Shown here: positions 1-5,384 of the stretch, one piece after another
Position numbering within the stretch: the first letter of the stretch is position 1
How the letters are laid out: each line of letters opens with the position of its first letter
Assembly (NCBI GenBank): GCA_007120155.1
Contig: SKOF01000403.1
Location: forward strand, 1-8,468
Length of the DNA stretch: 8,468 nt
Direction: 5' to 3'
Origin: Thioalkalivibrio sp.
Lineage (GTDB): Bacteria > Pseudomonadota > Gammaproteobacteria > Ectothiorhodospirales > Ectothiorhodospiraceae
Program-made: the position numbers and the translations under genes
Notes under the pieces: generated by a model
Seen by the model: the letters and a program-made list of their open reading frames with translations, nothing else
Told to the model about the DNA's origin: nothing
Databases searched by the model: none

Positions 1-1208
1 AACCAGACGATCAGGGCCCAGGTCTCCTTCGGGTCCCATGACCAGTAACCGCCCCAGGCCTCGGCGGCCCACATGGCGCCCAGGATGGTGGCGATGGTAA
101 AGAAGGCGAAGCCCAGTGCGATGACCTTGTAGCTCACCTCGTCGAGCAGCTCACGGGAAGGCAGACGCGTGGCCAGCAGGCCCTGTGGGTTGACCCGCTC
201 GCCGCGCACGCGCAGCAGATAGGCGACCCCGAGCATGGCGGCGATGGCGAAACCGCCGTAGCCCACGAAGTTGGCCGGAACGTGGATCTTCATCCACCAA
301 CTCTGCAGCGCGGGCACCAGGGGTTCCACCACATGGGCCTGGCGGTCGAACACGTACCACAGCAGGAAGGCCACCGAGGCGCTGACCACCAGCATCACGA
401 AGCCGCCCATGGCCCGGCTGCGGGTGCGCTGCTCATAGTACAGGTACATCAGGGTGGTCATCACGGCGAACATGATGAACACCTCGTAGAGGTTGCTCAC
501 CGGGATGTAGCCCCAGGTGGGGTCGTGCAGGTAGGTCTCGCGCCAGCGCACGAACAGCCCTGCCAGGCCCATCACCGAGCCAACCCAGGCCAGTGCCGAA
601 CCCACGCGGGCCGGGAAATCGCTGCGGGCGAACAGGCCGATCAGGGCCGCCGCCGCCACGATCAGGAACATGGGTGCGATGAACTGCACGCCGGTGACGA
701 CATCCGCGGCACCGACATACCAGAACCCCGCGCCCACGAGGCCCGTGACCGCCATCACCAGGGCGGCGGGGCGCAGGGCCGGGGTGCCGTCCCTGTAACG
801 GAACAGGCTGCCCAGGTACGCGGTGGTGGCGGCGAAGTAGAGTACGCACATCCACATGGTCGCCGACTGTCCGGACAACAGGTACTTGAGGAGGAAGCGG
901 CTCTCGGCCCTTGCCAGATCGCCCTGGCCCCCCAGGACACCGCCGTAGCTCAATACCCCGATCACGCCCAGCGCGGCGACTGCGATGGCGTAGGGCTGGA
1001 ATGCCCGCCAGTACCATCCCATCCACAGGGTGCCTGCAGCGCTCAACACCAGAATACCGATCTCGTAGCGGTCCATGCGGGCGCCGTAGACCGACAGAAC
1101 GAACATGGTGGCAGCCGCCACCAGAATGCCCCATGCCCAGTCCCGGGCGCTCAGGCTGCGCAGAAAACCCGGCGGTTCGATCTCGATTGCGTCGTGGGGG
1201 ACGGACAT
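1..1208 (-). CDS. ccsA: Cytochrome c biogenesis protein CcsA/CcsB (ResC), C-terminus cut by window edge
   Basis: Multi-spanning inner-membrane haem-handling subunit of the System II cytochrome c maturation complex. It carries haem to the outer face of the membrane and, with ResB, attaches it to CXXCH motifs of apocytochromes. The start at 1208 gives MSVPHDAIEI, and a GAGG ribosome site lies at 1220-1217, 8 nt before the ATG. The visible 402 codons contain many hydrophobic segments, the SNLYEVF stretch (about 238-244), a histidine at 309 in KIHVPANF fitting the first conserved external haem-ligand His, and the diagnostic WWD-type motif WGGYWSWDPKETWA at about 385-398. The frame runs off the left edge, so the second conserved His after the WWD region is not visible. 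It begins 48 nt after resB and is almost certainly co-transcribed with it. The family (cytochrome c assembly protein, CcsA/ResC branch) is certain from the WWD motif; CcsA versus CcsB is only naming. Confidence 0.95.
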   Translation of the reverse strand, partial: MSVPHDAIEIEPPGFLRSLSARDWAWGILVAAATMFVLSVYGARMDRYEIGILVLSAAGTLWMGWYWRAFQPYAIAVAALGVIGVLSYGGVLGGQGDLARAESRFLLKYLLSGQSATMWMCVLYFAATTAYLGSLFRYRDGTPALRPAALVMAVTGLVGAGFWYVGAADVVTGVQFIAPMFLIVAAAALIGLFARSDFPARVGSALAWVGSVMGLAGLFVRWRETYLHDPTWGYIPVSNLYEVFIMFAVMTTLMYLYYEQRTRSRAMGGFVMLVVSASVAFLLWYVFDRQAHVVEPLVPALQSWWMKIHVPANFVGYGGFAIAAMLGVAYLLRVRGERVNPQGLLATRLPSRELLDEVSYKVIALGFAFFTIATILGAMWAAEAWGGYWSWDPKETWALIVW

Positions 1209-1216
1209 CTTGCTTA

Positions 1217-1220
1217 CCTC
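1217..1220 (-). promoter_or_regulatory. Ribosome binding site of ccsA
   Basis: GAGG on the minus strand, 8 nt upstream of the ATG at 1208. It fixes the ccsA start and lies inside the short 48-nt gap after resB, as expected within an operon. Confidence 0.7.
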
Positions 1221-1256
1221 GATGATTACGGCGGCTTCGGCGGTACGTGTGATTGC

Positions 1257-3290
1257 TCAGGTATCGTGTTCGGCGGATCCACCGGGCCCGGAATCGGGGT
1301 GACGGCCCAGAACGGCCGCGGAAAGCCCCTGAAATTCCTTGTCGAATTCCACCATATTCCGGTTGCTGGTGCCAGCGAAGACCGCCCGCGTGCCCTGTTC
1401 CCGCGGCTTGACCCACACCCAGACGCGGCGGTGGGCCACGTAGAAGAGCAGGAAGATGCCGAGGGTCAGCATCACGCTGCCGAAATAAACCACATTCTGC
1501 CCGGGGGCTTTGGTGATCATCAGCCCGGAGGCCTCGATCGGGTTGAAATCGGTCATCTGGATGAACACCGGGGAGCCGTAGAACGTTGCAGCGTTGATCG
1601 CGGCTACGGCGTCCTCCAGAAATATCCGGTCGGCCTCGGTGATCTCGTCCACGCCCTCTTCGGCCAGCACCTCCAGGTACAGGGCCTGGAGACCGGCGTG
1701 CAGCACGCGAACGAAGACGTCGGTGACCTGCTCCGTCTGATCCGGCGGCGTGCGGGTCTCGATCTCGTGGGCCAGGGCGTCATAGCCGCCCTGGGCGAAG
1801 ACGTTCATCAGCCGTTCCATGGTCTGCGCCAGCTGGGCCTGCATGGTTTCGTCGCCCACCGGCATGGCGCCGGAGGTGGCCGTCTGCCGCGCCACGTCCG
1901 CCACCACCCCGGGATTGCGCAGCATGGCCTGGAAGGTCATGAAGCGCTCGATGCCGCCGTCGGGGGCCGCGGGAATGTGCAGGAACCGGAACTCCCGGGT
2001 CGCGTCCTCGCGCATGCCGCTCAGGTAGAACAGGCGCCCCTCCTCCTCCACGGGCGTCAGGTAGTTCTCGAACTCCCGGGACTCGCCGGTCTGGCTGCGC
2101 AGGCGCAGATGGACGCTGGGGCCGAAGTGGCGCGTGACCACCTCGCCGTCATCCTCGATGAAGCGGCGCGTGTTGTGCATCTCCAGGTTCATGATCTCCA
2201 GCCGCCACTGGCCGCTGTCTGCCACTTCCATGGGATAACTCTCGAACACCTTGCCCTCGAACGGCACCGGTTCGATCCCCCGGGGCCCGAAGGGCCAGAT
2301 GTTGAAGCTCAGCTCGGAGCCTCCGTCGCCGAAGCTGGCCTGGTAGATGGCATGACCCTTGTAGATCAGCGGATGATTGACCCGGATCGTGTGTTCCAGC
2401 GGCTCGGGCAGGTCGTCGTCGTAGATGACCAGGTCGCTCTCGAAGGTGCGCGGTGTGCCGGTGGAGAAATGCTCCACGCGGAACTCCCTGACCTCGATGC
2501 GGAACGGCAGTTCCTGAACCACGTAGCCGTCGCGCACGGTGATGAAGATGATGCCCGCGCTCTGGCCCTCGGCCAGTTCCACGCCGCCCCGGAAGGAAGG
2601 GTTGTTCGGCCCGAGGCGGCTGATCGCAGGCACCCGGGAGGCCGGGAGGTCGCGGGTTTCCACCACCAGGCGGCCGGTGAGTTCGGCCAGCTTAAGGGGC
2701 AAGCGCCCGTCGAGCACGGCGCCCACGCAGATCACCACGATGGCCACGTGGGTGAACAGATACCCCATGCGATTGGCGGCGCCCTTCATGGCGGACAGGA
2801 TCTGATGGTCGCCGTGATCCTTGACCCGGACCCGGTAACCCCGGCTGGTGAGCGCGCGCCGGGCCCGGTCCAGCACGGCGTCGGGAGGCGCTTCCAGGTC
2901 GGCGCTGACGCTGTGGCGGATGCTGCGCAGCGACTTTTCCTTGACCGCCACCCGGAACTGGCGCATGTCGCGGATCATCGTCGGGGTGTGACGATAAACG
3001 CACACGCTGGTGGAGACCACCAGGAAGGCCACGATTGCCAGAAACCAGCCGGCGGAGTACACGTCGTAGAGGGCCATGCCCGCAAAGATCTCGTGCCAGA
3101 ACGGCCCGAAATTGAGCAGGTACTCCTGGTAGGGGCGATGCTGTTCCAGCACCGTGCCGATGATCGAGGCAATGCCGACCGCCACCAGCAGCGTGATGGC
3201 CAGGTTCATGGAACCCAGAAACTCCAGCACGATGGCCGCGGTGGACCGCCCCCTTCGCCGGGGCCGGGTATCAACGGTGGCACTGCTCAT
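1257..3290 (-). CDS. resB: ResB/Ccs1-family cytochrome c biogenesis protein
   Basis: Partner of CcsA in System II cytochrome c maturation; it is thought to hold the apocytochrome and form the haem-transfer complex at the outer face of the membrane. The 677-residue product has the ResB architecture. Two N-terminal membrane segments lie at about 28-46 and 79-98. A third lies at about 176-196 and contains a histidine (H181) where the family has a conserved one. A large periplasmic domain (about 197-598) includes the typical NHPLIYKGHAIYQASF stretch near 305-320. A fourth membrane segment (about 600-619) is followed by HRRVWVW (H620). Length is normal for the proteobacterial family. The ATG at 3290 is preceded only by a weak purine-rich site. 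It lies downstream of cytochrome c4 but behind an intrinsic terminator, so it may have its own promoter in 3291-3430, which I could not identify. ccsA follows 48 nt later. Confidence 0.95.
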   Translation of the reverse strand: MSSATVDTRPRRRGRSTAAIVLEFLGSMNLAITLLVAVGIASIIGTVLEQHRPYQEYLLNFGPFWHEIFAGMALYDVYSAGWFLAIVAFLVVSTSVCVYRHTPTMIRDMRQFRVAVKEKSLRSIRHSVSADLEAPPDAVLDRARRALTSRGYRVRVKDHGDHQILSAMKGAANRMGYLFTHVAIVVICVGAVLDGRLPLKLAELTGRLVVETRDLPASRVPAISRLGPNNPSFRGGVELAEGQSAGIIFITVRDGYVVQELPFRIEVREFRVEHFSTGTPRTFESDLVIYDDDLPEPLEHTIRVNHPLIYKGHAIYQASFGDGGSELSFNIWPFGPRGIEPVPFEGKVFESYPMEVADSGQWRLEIMNLEMHNTRRFIEDDGEVVTRHFGPSVHLRLRSQTGESREFENYLTPVEEEGRLFYLSGMREDATREFRFLHIPAAPDGGIERFMTFQAMLRNPGVVADVARQTATSGAMPVGDETMQAQLAQTMERLMNVFAQGGYDALAHEIETRTPPDQTEQVTDVFVRVLHAGLQALYLEVLAEEGVDEITEADRIFLEDAVAAINAATFYGSPVFIQMTDFNPIEASGLMITKAPGQNVVYFGSVMLTLGIFLLFYVAHRRVWVWVKPREQGTRAVFAGTSNRNMVEFDKEFQGLSAAVLGRHPDSGPGGSAEHDT

Positions 3291-3336
3291 TGTCGGTTTG
3301 CGTATCTCTTCAGCCGATGGGGGGTAACCACCGTTG

Positions 3337-3355
3337 GCGGGCGGCCTGCGCCCGC
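3337..3355. repeat. Small GC-rich inverted repeat in the resB leader
   Basis: Seven-base perfect arms GCGGGCG and CGCCCGC flank a 5-nt loop, about 50 nt upstream of the resB start. It is short, and in GC-rich DNA it may be chance. The rest of the 200-nt gap between resB and cytochrome c4 holds the terminator at 3431-3462 and no clear promoter. Confidence 0.3.
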
Positions 3356-3430
3356 TGGAACCCCGGCGCCAATGGATTTGACTGCGATCCGGTCACAAGT
3401 TCACCCCCATGGGCGGGGGGCGGATCCGCA

Positions 3431-3462
3431 GAGACAACAAAGGGTGGCCGCAAGGCCACCCT
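3431..3462 (-). terminator. Intrinsic terminator of the cytochrome c4 gene
   Basis: Read on the minus strand, a perfect 9-bp stem AGGGTGGCC/GGCCACCCT (3462-3454 with 3449-3441) closes a TTGC loop. A T-rich run TTGTTGTCTC (3440-3431) follows. It begins 28 nt after the cytochrome c4 stop codon. It would end or attenuate the c4 transcript before resB, allowing c4 to be made in excess over the maturation proteins. Confidence 0.8.
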
Positions 3463-3490
3463 CGTCGCATATCCGCCGGATCCGGAAGGC

Positions 3491-4108
3491 TCAGTCGCGC
3501 CGGAGACCGGCCATGAACTCGGAGACTGCCTGGATCTCCTCGTCGGTCATGCGCCGGGCGATGTTGCGCATCATGCGACCGGCATCGTTGGCCCGCGAGC
3601 TGTCCCGGAACTGACGCAGCTGATTGGCGCTGTACTGGGCATGCTGGCCGGCCACCCTGGGGAACGTGGCGGCCGGGTTGCCGCTGCCCGCCGGCCCGTG
3701 GCAGGCGATGCAGGCCGCCACGCCGGTGGCCGCATTGCCGCCACGATAGAGGGCGCCGCCGAGTTCCACCATGGCTTCGTCCGCGGTGCCGCCAGTGACG
3801 GTCTGGGAGGCGAAGTAGGCGGCGAGGTCGCGCATGTCCTGCTCGCTCAGGTTTGCCACCTGACCCGCCATCAGGGGATCCTCCCGGCGGCCTTCCTTGT
3901 AATCCGACAGTTGCTTGTACAGGTAGGCCTCCCCCTGGCCGGCCAGCTTCGGCCATTCGGGGTTGACGCTGTTGCCGTCCGCGCCATGGCAGGCGGCGCA
4001 GGCGCCGGACAGTTCCTGGCCGCGGCTCGGATCACCGGCGTCCGCCAGCAGAGGGGCGGACATGGAGAGTCCGAGGGCGGCAAGCGCAATCAGGGCATAC
4101 GTCTTCAT
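3491..4108 (-). CDS. Dihaem cytochrome c4, periplasmic
   Basis: Periplasmic electron carrier of the cytochrome c4 family, which typically delivers electrons to terminal oxidases such as cbb3. The 205-residue precursor starts MKTYALIALAALG with a classical signal peptide, probably cleaved near residues 22-24, before GDPSRGQ. It has two similar cytochrome c domains. The first has CAACH at 37-41 with the likely axial Met at 80 (DPLMAGQVANLS). The second has CIACH at 133-137 with the likely axial Met at 180 (GRMMRNIARRM). The two-domain layout, domain spacing and length fit the family. The chosen ATG at 4108 has an AGGAG site 10 nt upstream. A TTG in frame at 4135 would add nine residues ahead of the signal peptide and has no comparable site. 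The gene is divergent from engB, and its own terminator follows. As a c-type cytochrome it is a plausible client of the ResB/CcsA pair downstream. Confidence 0.95.
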   Translation of the reverse strand: MKTYALIALAALGLSMSAPLLADAGDPSRGQELSGACAACHGADGNSVNPEWPKLAGQGEAYLYKQLSDYKEGRREDPLMAGQVANLSEQDMRDLAAYFASQTVTGGTADEAMVELGGALYRGGNAATGVAACIACHGPAGSGNPAATFPRVAGQHAQYSANQLRQFRDSSRANDAGRMMRNIARRMTDEEIQAVSEFMAGLRRD

Positions 4109-4157
4109 CGTGGATTTACTCCTGAACACCATCAAAACAGGGAAGGATCGACCCGGC

Positions 4158-4191
4158 CGGCCTGCCGGGTCCGGGCGAACCCGGCAGGCCG
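4158..4191. repeat. 13-bp perfect inverted repeat upstream of cytochrome c4
   Basis: Arms CGGCCTGCCGGGT (4158-4170) and ACCCGGCAGGCCG (4179-4191) flank an 8-nt spacer. No gene ends here and no T-tract follows on either strand, so it is not an intrinsic terminator. It sits about 50 nt before the cytochrome c4 start. If the c4 transcript begins farther upstream it would form a very stable leader hairpin; otherwise it may be a protein-binding palindrome. The role is unknown. Confidence 0.7.
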
Positions 4192-4253
4192 CTCACGCGC
4201 GCCGGATCAGTCTCGGTTCGGCTGGCTGCAAACCCCGGCGGCATCCATGATCA

Positions 4254-4283
4254 TTGACCGGGGCCTTGTGGTTGTCGAAAAAT
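4254..4283 (+). promoter_or_regulatory. Candidate sigma-70 promoter of engB
   Basis: TTGACC (4254-4259, five of six to consensus) is separated by 18 nt from AAAAAT (4278-4283, four of six). Transcription would start near 4290. That is after the ATG at 4282, which supports translation from the TTG at 4357. The call is by eye only. Confidence 0.4.
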
Positions 4284-4346
4284 GGCGCACTGTATATCAC
4301 AAATCACCCGTACCCGCAAAAGCACGAAGGGCGCTGCCCCGGGTCT

Positions 4347-4350
4347 GGAG
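4347..4350 (+). promoter_or_regulatory. Ribosome binding site that sets the engB TTG start
   Basis: GGAG ends 6 nt before the TTG at 4357. The in-frame ATG at 4282 has no such site upstream. This decides the start in favour of TTG. Confidence 0.7.
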
Positions 4351-4356
4351 CAGCCA

Positions 4357-4953
4357 TTGAATCCCTTCTACCGACAGGCCCGGTATCTCATCAGCGCCTC
4401 CCGCATCCAGGGGCTTCCGCCTGACGAGGGCCGGGAAGTGGCCTTCGCCGGCCGGTCCAATGCCGGCAAGTCCAGCGCCATCAACGTGTTATGCGACCAG
4501 AAGGCGCTCGCCCGCACCAGCAAGACGCCCGGCCGGACGCAGATGATCAATTTCTTTGCCCTGGACGACCGGCGCCGTCTGGTGGATCTGCCGGGCTATG
4601 GTTACGCGAAGGTGCCTGCCGCCATGCGCGCGGCCTGGCAGCGGCTCATGTCGCGTTACCTGGGTGAGCGGCAAAGCCTGGCGGGGCTGGTGGTGGTCAT
4701 GGACATCCGCCGCCCCCTGACGTCGCAGGACTGGGAGATGCTCGGCTGGGCTGCCGAGCGGCATTTGCCCGTGCATGTCCTGCTGACCAAGGCCGACAAA
4801 CTGCGCCGGGGTCCGGCCATGGATACCGCCCGTGCAGTGGCCAACGCACTGGGCGAGGCCGGTATCGAGGCGACCGTCCAGCCATTCTCCGCCCTCAGGC
4901 GCGAAGGTGTGGACGATGCCCACGGCATCCTCGATGCATGGCTGGGAATCTGA
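4357..4953 (+). CDS. engB: Ribosome biogenesis GTP-binding protein EngB (YihA/YsxC)
   Basis: Small essential-type GTPase needed for late assembly of the large ribosomal subunit and, in some species, normal division. From the TTG start the product is 198 residues. It has all G motifs: G1 GRSNAGKSS (32-40), G2 region TSKTPGRT (54-61), G3 DLPG followed by YGYAKVP (77-87), G4 TKAD (144-147) and G5 SAL (178-180). The beginning MNPFYRQARYLISAS aligns with the start of E. coli YihA (MTNLNYQQTHFVMSAP). The longer version from the ATG at 4282 would add 25 residues of unrelated, basic sequence. The gene is divergent from cytochrome c4. It converges with the minus-strand sRNA whose terminator begins 6 nt after the engB stop. 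No intrinsic terminator is seen on the plus strand. Confidence 0.95.
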   Translation: MNPFYRQARYLISASRIQGLPPDEGREVAFAGRSNAGKSSAINVLCDQKALARTSKTPGRTQMINFFALDDRRRLVDLPGYGYAKVPAAMRAAWQRLMSRYLGERQSLAGLVVVMDIRRPLTSQDWEMLGWAAERHLPVHVLLTKADKLRRGPAMDTARAVANALGEAGIEATVQPFSALRREGVDDAHGILDAWLGI

Positions 4954-4958
4954 CGGGC

Positions 4959-4991
4959 AAAAAAAACCCCGGCACCTTCCTGGCGCCGGGG
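4959..4991 (-). terminator. Intrinsic terminator of the CsrB/Rsm-like RNA
   Basis: On the minus strand, CCCCGGCGCC (4991-4982) pairs with GGTGCCGGGG (4976-4967) through ten pairs including one G-U. The loop is AGGAA and eight T residues follow (4966-4959). On the plus strand the same hairpin has an A-C mismatch and no T-tract, so it serves minus-strand transcription. No protein gene upstream on that strand could use it, which points to a small RNA. Confidence 0.85.
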
Positions 4992-5130
4992 CCAGGCCAT
5001 CCTGGCCCATTGGTGATATGAAGCTCCCTGGTGACGTCCTGCCACGACCGGACCCCGGCGTCCTGCCGATGACTGTCCGGGTCTCCTGGACCCTCCCTCC
5101 GTGGCTTCCATGAAAAATGATCCGCCATCC
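4959..5130 (-). ncRNA. Probable CsrB/RsmZ-type CsrA-sequestering small RNA (5' end approximate)
   Basis: No protein gene fits this gap, but the minus strand is full of CsrA/RsmA recognition motifs. Five CAGGA copies each lie in or against an apical loop. H1 is GGGTC-CAGGA-GACCC (5093-5079). H2 is CGGC-AGGAC-GCCG (5068-5056). H3 is GTGGC-AGGAC-GTCAC with one G-U pair (5045-5031). H4 is GGCC-AGGAT-GGCC (5007-4995). H5 is the terminator stem with loop AGGAA (4991-4967). Further GGA motifs lie at about 5109, 5100, 5096, 5078 and 5028, and two more near 5130 and 5123. H3 and H5 pair fully only on the minus strand, where G-U replaces A-C. CsrB, CsrC and RsmX/Y/Z RNAs bind many CsrA dimers through such loops and relieve CsrA repression. 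The 3' end is set by the T8 tail. The 5' end lies somewhere in 5105-5155, giving about 150-195 nt. Class is likely; the exact family is not determined. Confidence 0.8.
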
Positions 5131-5187
5131 GCCGTATCCGCGAAAGCCGGAGAAGCCGGGTATTTGTGAGGTTGGTCCACAATTTGC

Positions 5188-5205
5188 TGTAGGAATGCGC
5201 CTACG
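5188..5205 (-). promoter_or_regulatory. GacA/UvrY-type upstream activating box of the sRNA
   Basis: On the minus strand this reads CGTAGG-CGCATT-CCTACA, an imperfect palindrome with perfect core GTAGG/CCTAC and a 6-nt spacer. The pseudomonad GacA box is TGTAAG-N6-CTTACA; nine of twelve half-site bases match, and the inner A-to-G and T-to-C changes are paired and keep the symmetry. Its centre is about 40-90 nt upstream of the possible 5' ends of the sRNA, in the range where GacA boxes activate rsm genes. No convincing -35 element lies between, as can be the case at activator-dependent promoters. GATACG at 5138-5133 is a weak -10 candidate. Confidence 0.6.
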
Positions 5206-5303
5206 CGGGCGCCGAGGTGACCCTGACCGTGCCTGTTGCGCCACCGCCTGCCGCGGAGCGTGGCCGGCGTCACGGGGTGGTGAGATGTGCGGGTCCGAGA
5301 GGC

Positions 5304-5309
5304 TATGAT
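5304..5309 (+). promoter_or_regulatory. Candidate -10 element of the pip-dtd transcript
   Basis: TATGAT (five of six to consensus) lies in GCTATGATGG, the same ten bases found before hisB at 7751-7760. The -35 region about 17 nt upstream (TGAGAT) is poor. Transcription would start near 5316, leaving a leader of about 70 nt that contains the hairpin at 5324-5353. Confidence 0.4.
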
Positions 5310-5323
5310 GGAGATCCCTTGCC

Positions 5324-5353
5324 GGCCCGAAGGCGCGACCCTGCCTTCGGGCC
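5324..5353. repeat. 11-bp perfect inverted repeat in the pip leader
   Basis: Arms GGCCCGAAGGC (5324-5334) and GCCTTCGGGCC (5343-5353) flank an 8-nt loop and end 31 nt before the pip start codon. There is no T-tract after it on either strand, so it is not an intrinsic terminator. If pip starts at the -10 element at 5304-5309, this is a leader hairpin close to the ribosome site. The rest of 5206-5384 shows no gene. Confidence 0.65.
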
Positions 5354-5384
5354 TGACCGATCACCCCCGTTGCCGGAATCAGCC

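Noticed and set aside
282..3614. Very long plus-strand open frame opposite ccsA, resB and the end of cytochrome c4
   Set aside because: It runs antisense through three recognisable genes, its translation is rich in His, Gly, Ala and Gln with no domain, and it is a typical shadow frame of GC-rich DNA.
4122..4135. Fnr-box-like CTGAA-CACC-ATCAA upstream of cytochrome c4
   Set aside because: Eight of ten half-site bases match TTGAT-N4-ATCAA, but it overlaps the ribosome site region only 14 nt before the ATG, which is the wrong place for activation; likely chance.
4282..4356. N-terminal extension of EngB from an ATG at 4282
   Set aside because: There is no ribosome site, the extra 25 residues do not fit the family, and the likely promoter places transcription start after this ATG.
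4967..4991. The hairpin after engB as the engB terminator
   Set aside because: On the plus strand it has an A-C mismatch and no T-tract after it; the T8 run is on the minus-strand side.
4489..5364. Minus-strand open frames across the engB-pip gap as protein genes
   Set aside because: They extend antisense into engB, have no recognisable domain or good ribosome site, and the region shows RNA structure instead.
5217..5384. Longer pip start at 5217
   Set aside because: The extra 56 residues are not family-like and most lie upstream of or across the probable promoter and leader hairpin.
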